Shown here: piece after piece, positions 37,624 through 47,278 of the stretch | How the letters are laid out: every line of letters starts with the position of its first letter | How positions within the stretch are numbered: the first letter of the stretch is position 1 | Assembly: GCA_942492625.1 (NCBI GenBank) | Contig: CALOFM010000020.1 | Coordinates: 1 to 64,000 of the forward strand | From: Thiosymbion sp942492625 | Lineage (GTDB): Bacteria > Pseudomonadota > Gammaproteobacteria > Chromatiales > Chromatiaceae | DNA length: 64,000 bases | Direction of reading: 5' to 3' | Translations under genes and position numbers: made by a program | Notes under the pieces: model-generated | Seen by the model: the letters and a program-made list of their open reading frames with translations, nothing else | What the model was told of the DNA's origin: nothing | The model's database searches: none

Positions 37624-39945
37624 TCAGGCCATATGTCCCACGCGGCGGGCGCGGCGGGCCTTGGCATCAGCCAGCTCATCGCCGGACAAGCCGGACTCGA
37701 CCTGGTCGAACGCTACCTTGGCCATCTCGCGGTCGCCGAACAGCCCGGCGACGGCATCGGCCCAGCGGATCTGATCCGCCCCGGTGGCCATGCTGTTCTT
37801 CAAACCGGTATAGATCTCCTTGACGCGCTCCTTGGCGAACCCGCTTTGCAACAGCCTCCCAACCAGTTGCTGGGCCTGAGCGGCGCTGTTGCAGGCCGTC
37901 TTCGCCTGATCCAGCAGACCGGCGGCCTTGTCGTCGAGTCCAAGCTCCTGCGCGACCCGGGCCAACTCGGCGAAGGTGAAGTGGTTTCCGCCTTTTGCCG
38001 CGGCTTTGTCCAGCGAGGCGGCAGCCGCTTCCTTGTCACCCAGCAGACGCCCCCTGACCGAGGCCAACTTGCTGTAGTCGTAGGCGCTCTGCGCCGCGCC
38101 AGCGTCTAGCTTCTGCTCCCAATCCGCCAGCAACTCGGTCACAAAGGCGTTGGCGGTCTCCTTGTCCGGCAACAATTCGGCCGCGGATTCCGCGACCGTC
38201 GTCAGATTCGTGAAACCTCGCATACGTTGTGCCGCATCCTTCAGCAGCTTGGTTGCCCATTCGGTATCCCCGAGGTGGGCGCTGACGCCGGCCACGAGCT
38301 TGCGTGCCTTCGAGAAGTCCCACCCCTCGTCATTGAGCCGTGTCTGGGCATCGATAAGCAGCTTTTGCGCATAGAACTTGTCGTCGAGCTCGGCCATGAC
38401 GGCGTCGGCGAGCCTCAGGACCTTGATCGTCGAATCCGCGTCCTTTTCCCGCTTCTGGAAGACGGCGTATTTTTCCTGGTTGGCCTCACGCTTGGTCAAC
38501 TTTTCCTCGACCAGGGCGATCCAGCCGGCATCGTCGGCGAAGTTGGTCTTGACCGCCTCGACCAAATTTTTCATCTCCCCGACCGAGGTCACCTGCTCTT
38601 CGGCCTGGTCGAGGAAGGCCTTCGCCATGTCCTTGTCAGCGATGACGGCGATGGCGCGCTTGGCGACATCGAGCAGCTCCGGTGTACTGGCGGCAACCGC
38701 CCCGGCGCTCTCCAGGATCTCTTTGGCGAACGCCTTGTCGCCAAGCTTCGCGTCGACGGCCTCCAGCAACTTCATGTACTGCCCCAGGTCGCCCATGCCG
38801 GCGAATGCCTTGCGGTAGATCTGGCCGGACTTGACCTTGTCGCCGAGCTGATCGACGACATTCGCGGCCACCGACATCAGGTCGTTGGGCTGGGTCAGAC
38901 TCTCGGCGGCACGGCCATAGACCTCTCCTGCATAATCCTTGTCGCCGGTGTCCCTGATGACCGCCTCGGCCAGCTTGAGGCGCTCCGGGGCGGCTGACAT
39001 CTTCCCCTCGGCCTTGGCATAGAACTGCTTGGCCAGGTCGGCAACACCAACCTGCGAGGCGATATAGCCGGCCAGCTCCATCAACTGGGCCTTGTCGTTG
39101 ACGTCCGACAGGGCCTTGCCGTAGGCCTCGACGGCCTTGTCCTTATCCGCTAACAGCTGCCAGTATCCCTTGGCCAGATCCAGGTTCTCCTCGCCGCTCA
39201 TCGCATAATCCGCGGCCTGATCCATCAGCTCAGCGACCTTGGCGTCATCGCCGAGCACCTCCTTGAAGGCGGCGGCCAGCGCGGCAAAGTCCTTCGGAAA
39301 CTGGCAATCCATCCCGGCGTCGTCGAGCACCTTCTTCGCACCGTCCTTATCGTCGAAGATCGAGATGAAACCCTTGGCATACTCGACCGTATCCGGCATA
39401 CCGTCCAGATGACGCGCGGCCTTGGCGTAGAATCCCCGCGCGGCATCGATGGAGCCATCTTCGGCCAAAGTCTTGGCCAGATCGACATAGTCCGCCAGAT
39501 CGGTGGCCTTCGCCTCCACCTTTGCCAGCAGGCTGGCGGCCAACTCCTCGTCACCCAATGCCTCTTTGGCGTAACCTGAGATAATCAGAAACTCATCAAG
39601 CTTGGAGGCCTCGCCGGCGGCCTTCTCAAGCATCTCGCGGCCCTTGTCCACATCGACACCAGTACGCGCCAACGCAGCCCCGAGGGTCGCGAGCTCCATG
39701 GACTCGAAACACGCATCCTCGGCCTGCTCAAACAGATCCTTGGCATAGTCGGTCAGTCCGAGCGCAATGGCCCCCTCAGCAGCCGCGACGTAATCGGGCG
39801 GCAACTGGCATTGCATCTCCGCCTTTTCCAGCATGGCCTTGGCGTAATCGGCATCCACGTCCTTTGCCGCGACGGCGAGGTCGGCAAAATCCGTGGCGCT
39901 GCTGCAATCTGTCTCGCGGGCTTCCAGTTCTTCTTTCGTTGCCAT
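37624..39945 (-). CDS. Long alpha-helical repeat protein (773 aa), function unknown
   Basis: The product is nearly all degenerate helical repeats of about 35-45 residues with the feel of TPR/Sel1 units, for example YAKAMLEKAEMQCQLPPDYVA, YAKDLFEQAEDACFESMELA and YAKAAR..LDGMPDTVEYAKG; F-x-x-L-A and LGD.....L recur throughout. It is acidic, with no signal peptide or membrane helix. ATG 39945 (MATKEELEARETDC) was chosen because gaggag lies just upstream and the longer open frame has no repeat pattern. It likely forms a superhelical scaffold for protein binding. Not recognised as a named family. Confidence 0.85.
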   Translation of the reverse strand: MATKEELEARETDCSSATDFADLAVAAKDVDADYAKAMLEKAEMQCQLPPDYVAAAEGAIALGLTDYAKDLFEQAEDACFESMELATLGAALARTGVDVDKGREMLEKAAGEASKLDEFLIISGYAKEALGDEELAASLLAKVEAKATDLADYVDLAKTLAEDGSIDAARGFYAKAARHLDGMPDTVEYAKGFISIFDDKDGAKKVLDDAGMDCQFPKDFAALAAAFKEVLGDDAKVAELMDQAADYAMSGEENLDLAKGYWQLLADKDKAVEAYGKALSDVNDKAQLMELAGYIASQVGVADLAKQFYAKAEGKMSAAPERLKLAEAVIRDTGDKDYAGEVYGRAAESLTQPNDLMSVAANVVDQLGDKVKSGQIYRKAFAGMGDLGQYMKLLEAVDAKLGDKAFAKEILESAGAVAASTPELLDVAKRAIAVIADKDMAKAFLDQAEEQVTSVGEMKNLVEAVKTNFADDAGWIALVEEKLTKREANQEKYAVFQKREKDADSTIKVLRLADAVMAELDDKFYAQKLLIDAQTRLNDEGWDFSKARKLVAGVSAHLGDTEWATKLLKDAAQRMRGFTNLTTVAESAAELLPDKETANAFVTELLADWEQKLDAGAAQSAYDYSKLASVRGRLLGDKEAAAASLDKAAAKGGNHFTFAELARVAQELGLDDKAAGLLDQAKTACNSAAQAQQLVGRLLQSGFAKERVKEIYTGLKNSMATGADQIRWADAVAGLFGDREMAKVAFDQVESGLSGDELADAKARRARRVGHMA

Positions 39946-40464
39946 GCTCTGTATTCTCCTCGAATGACGGACGGACGTTGATCGATGACTCAGGTTGGTA
40001 GACAGGGGCCCAGGGGTCTGCCGTACTGACGGCGACTCAACCGCGGAACCGCTGATGGCGGCCTGCAATTGACTCGCCCCGGGCCTCCCCGTGACGAACA
40101 CAGAAGTTGGGCCAACTCCTGGAAGCAGCGTATTAGTATATTAGATTAAATGGATTAGCGGTAGGAACAAGACCCTGGAAGCTGGTAAACTTGAGATCTT
40201 CCTGGCTTCGCGCTCTGAAAAATGCACTCGGCATGGAATCGGTATGGCTTAACGATGGGTTCCTCGGAGTAGGCGTCGGCGTCAATGCCGCGATCCTCTA
40301 CGGTATCGGGTTCCTGGTCTCTAAAAACCGAGGCTAGCACAGTTGCGCTCAAGTAACGCTAGGCCAGGCCTTTTCGCACCCTGCGCGGCTTCACGTGGGG
40401 CTCTCTCGACCTTATCAGGAAGACTCAGGCGCACCTGTACCAGTCATCCCAGGAGCAGCCCCCG
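39946..40464. other. Intergenic region with a possible 34-aa ORF and a dispersed repeat
   Basis: A 34-codon frame at 40233-40337 (plus strand) encodes MESVWLNDGFLGVGVGVNAA and ILYGIGFLV, a single hydrophobic helix; it may be a tiny membrane protein or a gene scrap. At 40387-40425 lies a sequence related to 9483-9520. The rest shows nothing recognisable. Promoters for the divergent repeat-protein and PqiA-like genes should be here. Confidence 0.35.
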
Positions 40465-41790
40465 ATGACAACCCGCCCAGCAGAGATCCTGCGGACCCTG
40501 GCGTCTCTCGGTCTCTTCCTCGCCTCGTCATTCCTGATGGTCGGTCTGGTCATGGACCTGAACACGATTAAGACCTACGAGGCGGACATCGCGGAGATCA
40601 ACAACGTGCGCTACGGCATGTTGGACGCCGACCTGTGGGTGAATCGCATCAGTGCGATTCTGGAGCACCGTATCGACGAATTCGAGCTGACGGATGCGAA
40701 CCGCCCCGAGGTCAAGCGCAATATCGAGCGGGTCCTGGACCGTTTGATCATCGAGGTGGGCGTCTACCTGCGCAATCGCAACGAGCAGGGGGACTCCTGG
40801 TGGGAACGGTTTCAGGGCAAGCTCCAGCAAGGCATCCAGGACTGGCTGGTCGACTTCGATGAGATCCGCGAGCAGGTGCCGAAATATGCCGACGCAATCC
40901 TCGACGAGATCAGCAAGCCGGAGGTCAAACAGGACATCACCGCGCAGGTCCTGCGCCTGATTCGCGAGGCCGCAGAGGCAACCTTTACCAAGACGGACCG
41001 CTCCGCCCTCGCGCTGATTCTGCTGAGGCACCGCTGTACCGAGCCGGTTGCCTGCAGCGCGGATCTCACGGCCGCCATCGAGCACGGAACACACCGCGCC
41101 AACATCAAGGCCGGCATCGTCCTCTCCCTGATCTCACTGCTGTTCGCCATCAACCTGATCCGCAATCCGGGCCTGCCCCATGGCAAAATGACCCTGTTGA
41201 CCTTATCTTGCTTAGTCCTGCTGGTCGGCGGAGTCTGGACCCCGATGATCGAAATCGAGGCGAAGATCTCTCAGCTAAGCTTCCAACTGCTCGGGGAACC
41301 CGTGGTGTTCGAGAATCAGGTTCTGTACTTCCAAAGCAAGAGTATCGTGGACGTCATTTTCCTGTTGATGCAGACCGGTGCCTACGACATGATCTTGGTG
41401 GGATTCCTGATCTCCATGTTCAGTATCGCCTTCCCGGCGGCCAAGATCGTATCCAGCTTCCTGTTCTACTATGACGTCAAGGATCTGCGTCAATCCTGGT
41501 TGGTGCATTTCTTCGCGCTGAAATCCGGCAAATGGTCGATGGCGGACGTGATGGTGGTCTCGATCTTCATGGCCTTTGTCGGCTTCAGCGGTCTCGTCTC
41601 CAGTCAGTTGTCCAGCATCGCGGACGCAGGCAAAGCAGTGGAGGTGCTGACCACGAACGGGACCTCGCTGCAGATCGGCTTCTATCTGTTCCTGGCCTTT
41701 TGCATCGCTGGTCTGGTCGTCTCGACGGTACTGGAGTCGGACGCGGAGCGACAGCGGGAGACCGAAGAACGCGATCCGGACACCACCTGA
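40465..41790 (+). CDS. Membrane protein with a PqiA-like C-terminal domain
   Basis: The 441-residue protein has one N-terminal helix (about 10-32), a soluble helical region of about 190 residues (EDQGDS-like, with ERVLDRLIIEVGVYLRNRN), a helix near 215 and then the paraquat-inducible protein A core: YDMILVGFLISMFSIAFPAAK, DVKDLRQSWLVHFF, KSGKWSMADVMVVSIFMAFV. PqiA proteins work with MCE proteins in lipid transport across the envelope; no MCE partner is adjacent. The large N-terminal soluble region is not part of standard PqiA. Confidence 0.8.
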   Translation: MTTRPAEILRTLASLGLFLASSFLMVGLVMDLNTIKTYEADIAEINNVRYGMLDADLWVNRISAILEHRIDEFELTDANRPEVKRNIERVLDRLIIEVGVYLRNRNEQGDSWWERFQGKLQQGIQDWLVDFDEIREQVPKYADAILDEISKPEVKQDITAQVLRLIREAAEATFTKTDRSALALILLRHRCTEPVACSADLTAAIEHGTHRANIKAGIVLSLISLLFAINLIRNPGLPHGKMTLLTLSCLVLLVGGVWTPMIEIEAKISQLSFQLLGEPVVFENQVLYFQSKSIVDVIFLLMQTGAYDMILVGFLISMFSIAFPAAKIVSSFLFYYDVKDLRQSWLVHFFALKSGKWSMADVMVVSIFMAFVGFSGLVSSQLSSIADAGKAVEVLTTNGTSLQIGFYLFLAFCIAGLVVSTVLESDAERQRETEERDPDTT

Positions 41791-41907
41791 GATCGCCGGA
41801 GTTATTGTTTCAACCCCCCGAAAATAAACCCAGGTGCACTTCACAAACGGGATCTTTTCCAGCATCCTGTTGCGGGCACGTTCCGAAGAGGCAAAAACGA
41901 ATAACCG

Positions 41908-42210
41908 ATGATTAATAAGATGAAGCGGCTCGCCACATCGCTGCTCCCTGTTGCGGAGAACCGCCGCGGGGACTGCAACCGTTGCGGCGAGTGTTGTAAG
42001 CTCCCCTACCCATGTCCCTTTCTGCGCTACGATGACGCCGGCTTGAGCAGCTGTGCCGTCTATCAATTGCGCCCCGCCAGTTGCCGCAAATACCCGCGCA
42101 CGGCGGACGAGAATCTGACCCCGGAGACTTGCGGATTCTATTTCGTCCGTGTCGAGGACATCGCGCGTACCGCCGATACCATCGATATGCCGGTTGGCGA
42201 GAACACCTAG
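41908..42210 (+). CDS. YkgJ-family cysteine cluster protein
   Basis: The 100-residue protein has the C-x-x-C-G-x-C-C motif (CNRCGECCKLPYPCPFLRYD), then SSCAVYQLRPASCRKYPRT and ETCGFYF, matching UPF0153/YkgJ zinc- or iron-sulfur-binding proteins of unknown function. Its TAG stop (42208-42210) lies exactly in the CTAG where an IS630-like element inserted, so the end of the gene is conserved by the target duplication. Confidence 0.88.
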   Translation: MINKMKRLATSLLPVAENRRGDCNRCGECCKLPYPCPFLRYDDAGLSSCAVYQLRPASCRKYPRTADENLTPETCGFYFVRVEDIARTADTIDMPVGENT

Positions 42211-43974
42211 TAGCCCGTCCCGAAAGTTCTGCCCATGATTCTGGCAATTCTAGTTCCTCACTCGGTGGTTGGTTCGGTGGAGGCGAAAGCATCGTGCAGA
42301 GCCTCGTTCAGACCGGCCAATGCTTGTTGCGCGTTGAGCTTGCGTGTCGGTCCTTCTTCGGCTTCGATGATCGCGGTGATGGTATCGGACTGTGACCGCA
42401 GCGCGGCGGCGAATTGCGCCCAAGTGTCATCGGACACCATCGTGTCGTAGTCCCGTAGGAGGTTCGTCAAGAGCCGCATCTGCTTGGTCGGGATACGCAA
42501 TTCCATTTGTGCCGCCGAGCAATGGAGCATTTTCGTGAAGCGCTGCACCGCCTTCTCGTGGAGCCCCCGGCCGTCGTAGGTCCAATGAAACGGGTGGGCC
42601 AGGAGGGTATTCCAGTCGCCGGCGAAGGCTTCGGGCGCCGTCTTGATCGCCTCGGGCGAGCCGAACGACTCATCGAGCACCTTGCGACCCATGATGCCGA
42701 ACCAGAATTCGATCCAGTTGAGCCAGGAGCCATGATAGGGGGTGTAGTGAATGACGATGCGCTTGTGATGCGGTTTCAACCGGTTGCTTTGCAGAATGCG
42801 ATGCAGCGTGGACTTGGCCGGCGCCGCACCGACGATGGTTTCATTCGCTTGCAGACGGCGCGCGGCCCATCGTCGCGTCCATCGTCCGCTGTCGGGCAGT
42901 GGTCGGGTTTGGCAGTCGAACGCGATGATGCGTACCCGGACTTCCTGCGGGTAGGTGGCCGGGCGTCCCGAACGGGCACGATCCCGGAGTCCGTCCGCCC
43001 CCTTGGCCCGCCCGATCCAGCGGCGCACGGTATCGAGCGAACAGCCGACGACGTGAGCGATGGTGTTGAGCGCGACCCGCGCATCGGCCAATGCAACTCC
43101 GGGAGTGTGTCGCCGAGCTTGCCGAGACCGAGATTGCGGATATGCCAGCGAACCGTTCGAGCCGACAGCTCGGAGTGGGTCCGTTCGTTGACCTGTTCGG
43201 CCAGCACGGCGCTGGAGGTGCTGTGTCCGGTCACCGCCCGAGCGGCCAACTGCTGAATGATCTCCGCCTTTTGTTCCGGGCCGACGCGATAATCGCGCCG
43301 TTGACCTTCGCGCTTGTCGAGCAACGCTTGCGCCACATCCCGGTTCGCCAGTCGACCGGCCAACGTGCGGCAATGCGCGGCGGACAGCCTCAACACCGTT
43401 GCACACTGTTGCGCCGACAGGGCTCCCGCATTCAACAACGACAACATCACCGTGCGTGCCTGAACCGGATGTGTGGCGGGGATGCTCAGGGATTCCCCCC
43501 GTGTACCGAAGTCGACAACCCATCCGTCGGGGTCGCAGCGGGCGCTGAACGCCGTCGAGTTCGGCGTCTCGACGACAACCGATAAGGCCACCCCGCAACG
43601 TCGGTCATGGAGCGCCGGGAAGCCGTCATGCGAGACCAGGCGCAACAACGTCTTCACCGACTCCTCCGGCATCCCGACCAACGCCGCCACCTGTTTGCGT
43701 TTTGCACCCAACAGGTGGAGCGCGAATGCCAGCACACGCATCAGCAATTGTGGCGGGAAGATCCGCAAGGCTTTGTCGATTCTCTCCTGCGACTTCTCGG
43801 GAGAGAACCTGACCTGACGGCAATCCATACGGCGCCTCCGTCTCAAACAAACCCGAAAATAATTAGAAATACCTGCTATTAAAAGCATGCATAGCCTATT
43901 TACGGGTTTGTTCAAGAAAAAAACGAAATTCTTGAACTGCCAAATATTGAGGCAAGACTTATGGGACGAGCTAC
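42210..43974 (-). mobile_element. Degenerate IS630-like insertion sequence
   Basis: The ends GTAGCCCGTCCCGAAAGTTC and (reverse strand) GTAGCTCGTCCCATAAGTCT are imperfect terminal inverted repeats of about 25 bp. TA is duplicated at 42208-42209 and 43975-43976 inside CTAG, the usual IS630 target. The transposase gene inside is broken. Length is about 1.77 kb, longer than typical IS630 (about 1.1 kb), because the transposase carries an extra N-terminal helix-turn-helix region. Confidence 0.75.
42258..43828 (-). pseudogene. IS630-like transposase, frameshifted and internally deleted
   Basis: From ATG 43828 the frame encodes an N-terminal HTH region (VLAFALHLLGAKRKQVAALV) and a middle part to GLGKLGDTLPEL. 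Near 43090 the frame changes, and the second frame gives HVVGCSLDTVRRWIGRAKG, then HYTPYHGSWLNWIEFWFGIM, the last acidic block of the IS630 DDE domain, and a C-terminal tail to 42258. Between NRLKPHHK and RIVIHY (about 42770) the section with the first two catalytic Asp residues is missing. It cannot be active. Confidence 0.75.
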
Positions 43975-43989
43975 TAGTCCACGGCACTC

Positions 43990-44588
43990 CTACAAGCAAT
44001 CCGAAAATATTTGGATAAACAGGTCGACCAACCGTCCTTCCTGCAGGGCTATGTCTGTCGTCATGTTCATGACAACTTGGACTGTGCAGTCCCCGACCTC
44101 CACTGAATATGCCAAGGTAGGACGGTGGCGCGCGCGCATCGCAATCACGCCCTTCGCGCTCCGCTCCGGCAACCATCCAGTAGACGAATCCGGAAAGCGT
44201 CGCGGAGCATGGGCCCAAAAGTTCGAGAGCTCGCGGTATCGCCAATTGCTTCCCCAGTGCGTGTCCAATGCTACAAGCCCAGGCTCCACGGCCCCATCGA
44301 TCAGTACTTCGTGAGTATCGCGGAACGAGGCGAATAGGTCTGCCAGCGCATATGAGAAGGGACTCAGGGTATTGCGTTCCGCATCAACGTAATTCCAGAA
44401 CCGCTCAAGCTCATCGAGATCTCTGAGCGCGTCGAATATCGTGATGAGGTCTGCCAACGGTATCAGCCGGACGGGTCGTTTCGGGACATCGAGGAAACCA
44501 AAAGCCGTGCTGGACTGGGTCGGTGCTAGCAAGATTCCGATTTCTTGGGCAGCAGGCCCCTGACCGTTTGGTTTTCCAACGACGACGA
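43990..44588 (-). pseudogene. Unknown protein, N-terminally truncated by IS66
   Basis: The open frame covers about 200 residues ending at 43990, with sections such as RPVRLIPLADLITIFDALRDLDELERFW and EVGDCTVQVVMNMTTDIALQ. It looks like genuine globular coding sequence of an unrecognised family. The frame runs into the left terminal repeat of the IS66 element, where the only start codons are TTG or similar, so the original N-terminus has been lost. Truncation is inferred from this position. Confidence 0.5.
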
Positions 44589-44779
44589 CACCGTGTCCTT
44601 TCGGCAAGGGTGCGTAGCCGCCGATTCCCCGGACCGCGTGGGCAGGCTGAGCGGGCAGGAGGGCCTGTCAGGAACCTGACCGGGCAGAGTCGGCGATGCT
44701 TGGGGCGGGCCTGCCAGCAAAAGCTGGAACAGCTTCCCGAGACACGATCTCAATCAGGCGGTGATCGCTCCGGGGCCAG

Positions 44780-46381
44780 TCAGTTCCCCTCGGCGATGAC
44801 GCGCTTTAAAGTCTCCCGGTAATTCCAGGGCATCCACTGCCCCGGGTCCTCCTTCACCAGCTCGGCGTGTCTTTGCAACTCGCAGAGGTAATCGAAGGCG
44901 TTGGCCCCGGAGAGTTCCGCGGTATGGATCAGGCTCATGAAGAGATCCCCAACCCGGGCGCCGTTCTGAGTCTTATAGAACAACGCGTTTTTTCGGTGCA
45001 GAATCGCCTTCTTCAAAGCTCTTTCGCAAACGTTGTTATCCAACGGTGCGCCGGGTTTACGCAGGAACAGGGTGAGTTCCTTCCAATGATTGAGCATAGA
45101 CGTGATCGCCTCACCCAGACTCGAGTTCGGTTCGACCGTTTTTTCACTGAACTGATGCTCGAGCCACTCGTGCAACGCCTCCATCAGCGGCCCGCTCTCT
45201 TGCTGATGGAATATCAGCCGTTCCCGGGGTGAGAGGTTCTGTTTGCGGACCACGGCATCGTTTTTATAGACCTGAGCCAAGATCTCCAGTACATAGCGCA
45301 CTTCCTCGGGGAAGTTCTCCACTACATCCACGAACCGGCGCCGGCCGTGGCTGAGGCAGTTGGCGAGGATCGTTTCGAACTCCCCGGGAAGGTTGCGCGA
45401 GAGGGCATCGCACATCTGGATCGGGGAGTCGAGCTGCTTCGACCTGCTTTCCAGCACGCTCTGTCGGTTCTCGCCGGCGTGATTGCGGCCGGTGAAAAAC
45501 AGCGCAATCAGCTGCTCCCCACACTTGGAGATGATCCCGCTGGTGAACAGGCCGGTTCGTTTCAGCGCCTTTTCGGTCTGTTCCTGGTTTTCAGCCATTA
45601 GCTCCAGGATCTTCATCGGGGTATCATCGTTGTGCAGGACCTCGCCTTGAGCCGCCTGGTCGATGAACTCATCGAAGACCGGCTCGAGCTTCCCACGGGC
45701 GTCTTTGACCAGATCCCATTGGGTCGCGGCAGGCAGCGGGATCCTGAGATTGCCCTCGAGCTTCTCCAGGCGGTTAAACGGAAAGCCGGCGCCGTACTTC
45801 AAGAGCCCGATCATGCTCACTGCGGTCGCGTCGTATTTCTTCTCCCCGATGCCTGGCGGCGCCTTGGCGGTGAATACCGTACCGCAGAGGTTGCAACGCA
45901 GTTTTTCAAGCTCGTAGACCGTCGCGCCAAGCGGCGGCAGGCCTTTGATGCGCACCAGCAGGCCCGGATCAGAGAGCGGGTACACTTTGCCCGTGCAGTC
46001 GGTTTCTGGACAGGGGTCGCCGGATGTCAGAGTGCCGTGGGGCACTTCAACCTTTTGGGCGCCCTGGTAGGCATCCGCCCCATTACGCCCGTGACCCTTG
46101 CGTTTTTTCTTCTTGCCTTTCCCGGCGGTACCTGAGGTCCCGGCCGGCTTTTTCAGTACGTCCCCGCTCTTCTCGGTCCGGGGACCGAACAGGAGATGAC
46201 GCAGGCGGGTAATCGAGGTGCGCTTCTTCTCCAGTTCTCGGGTCAGGTGCGCCAGCGTCGTCACGACCGCCTTGAGCCGGTGATATGCCTCCTCGGAAAG
46301 CGGCCCCGAGCGGGTATGCTCCAAGATCGCCTCCAGCTCGGCCATGTCCAGATCCAGGTGCTTGACCTTGGGCCGGCTCAT
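44780..46381 (-). CDS. tnpC: IS66 family transposase TnpC
   Basis: The 533-residue protein has the N-terminal leucine-rich coiled region (MAELEAILEHTRSGPLSEEAY), an HTH/zinc-type segment (RCNLCGTVF), the IS66 core GEVLHNDDTPMKIL with a catalytic Asp, CLSHGRRRFVDVVENFP, and the C-terminal LDNNVCERALKKAILHRKNALFYKT with the Glu. It looks complete. Start MSRPKVKHLDLD overlaps the end of the DUF4338 gene. The second acidic position appears as N-C-L in this subgroup rather than D-C-W. Confidence 0.93.
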   Translation of the reverse strand: MSRPKVKHLDLDMAELEAILEHTRSGPLSEEAYHRLKAVVTTLAHLTRELEKKRTSITRLRHLLFGPRTEKSGDVLKKPAGTSGTAGKGKKKKRKGHGRNGADAYQGAQKVEVPHGTLTSGDPCPETDCTGKVYPLSDPGLLVRIKGLPPLGATVYELEKLRCNLCGTVFTAKAPPGIGEKKYDATAVSMIGLLKYGAGFPFNRLEKLEGNLRIPLPAATQWDLVKDARGKLEPVFDEFIDQAAQGEVLHNDDTPMKILELMAENQEQTEKALKRTGLFTSGIISKCGEQLIALFFTGRNHAGENRQSVLESRSKQLDSPIQMCDALSRNLPGEFETILANCLSHGRRRFVDVVENFPEEVRYVLEILAQVYKNDAVVRKQNLSPRERLIFHQQESGPLMEALHEWLEHQFSEKTVEPNSSLGEAITSMLNHWKELTLFLRKPGAPLDNNVCERALKKAILHRKNALFYKTQNGARVGDLFMSLIHTAELSGANAFDYLCELQRHAELVKEDPGQWMPWNYRETLKRVIAEGN

Positions 46382-46809
46382 GTGACCGCCGAGAGCAACC
46401 GGCGAAAATGCCGGGTAAGGGGTAGTCCCAGGACCTCCTTGCACGGGCGGTTGGGCCGGTTGTTCCGGTCATCCTTGCCACGGCCCGTGGTGAGCCCCAG
46501 GAAAAGCCAGTTGGCCGCCCGGTAATAGGTGCCCCGATAACGTCCCGGTTCAACGAAGCTCTCCAGGTAGTAAACCGGGTGGCCATAGAACCGCTCCCAG
46601 TCCCCACAAAGCCGCCTGGCCATCCTGCCTAACAGGTGCGAAGCAAGATGCGGGACCTCGACCCGGGGCAGAACGAGAAACCGGGTATTGTAGGCAAGCA
46701 AGCGGATGTTTTGCCGGCGGGCCTTCGCCGACCAGCCGATGAAACGGTCCCGCGGTCCCAGGCGGCTCTCCTCGGGGTGCTCGTCAATTAGGGCGTTGAT
46801 GAAGGCCAC
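46378..46809 (-). CDS. DUF4338 (DruA-like) protein inside IS66, probably deleted at the N-terminal side
   Basis: The 143-residue frame begins AFINALIDEHPEESR and then jumps to LGPRDRFIGWSAKARRQNIRLLAYNTRFL, LPRVEVPHLASHLLGRMARR and GTYYRAANWLFLGLTTGRGK, the conserved end of DUF4338. Full-length DUF4338 proteins have about 300 residues with a helical N-terminal part that is absent here. An upstream ATG (MEVK) is followed by a TGA before RYRGREIRAQDVAF. The domain is shared with DruA of Druantia defence but is also common in transposons. This copy lies between tnpB and tnpC and is likely non-functional or reduced. Confidence 0.75.
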   Translation of the reverse strand: MAFINALIDEHPEESRLGPRDRFIGWSAKARRQNIRLLAYNTRFLVLPRVEVPHLASHLLGRMARRLCGDWERFYGHPVYYLESFVEPGRYRGTYYRAANWLFLGLTTGRGKDDRNNRPNRPCKEVLGLPLTRHFRRLLSAVT

Positions 46810-46923
46810 GTCTTGCGCGCGGATCTCCCGGCCCCGGTAGCGTCACTTCACTTCCATGGAGGGTGGAATACCGGGTCCGGTTGTGGAACGCAAGTGCCCG
46901 GTGCTGTTTTTCTCCGCCCCCGT

Positions 46924-47262
46924 TCAGCCTTGCGGACTCACCCGTCGCCACGGTGGCGGCGCCTGCGTCCCCGCCGGGTTGCCGGCGCTCAGCAGCACCT
47001 GCAGCTCGTGGGCCTGAAGTCCCTTCACCGCCTCGGCGCCCCCCGGCCAGAAGCGAAACCGCCCCGTCGAGAGCCTTTTCTGGCAGAGCCAGAATCCTTG
47101 ACCGTCGTAGGCCAAGATTTTTATTGCCTTGGCGCTACGGTTGCGGAAAATGAAGAGTGCACCGGAGAATGGATCGCTTTGCAACGCTTGGCGACATAGC
47201 CGCGCCAGTCCATCAATCCCCTTGCGAAAATCCGCCGGATCCACCGCCACCAGGATCCGCAT
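46924..47262 (-). CDS. tnpB: IS66 accessory protein TnpB
   Basis: The 112-residue protein has the family signature: VDPADFRKGIDGLARLCRQAL, DPFSGALFIFRNRSAKAIKIL and YDGQGFWLCQKRLSTGRFRFW. TnpB is needed for IS66 transposition together with TnpA and TnpC, though its biochemistry is unclear. Start MRILVAVDP was chosen by family comparison. It follows tnpA by 16 bp. Confidence 0.92.
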   Translation of the reverse strand: MRILVAVDPADFRKGIDGLARLCRQALQSDPFSGALFIFRNRSAKAIKILAYDGQGFWLCQKRLSTGRFRFWPGGAEAVKGLQAHELQVLLSAGNPAGTQAPPPWRRVSPQG

Positions 47263-47278
47263 CTGGGGGTGATCTGGA

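Noticed and set aside
40233..40337. 34-residue hydrophobic ORF
   Set aside because: No clear ribosome site or homologue; left as a note in the intergenic entry rather than a gene.
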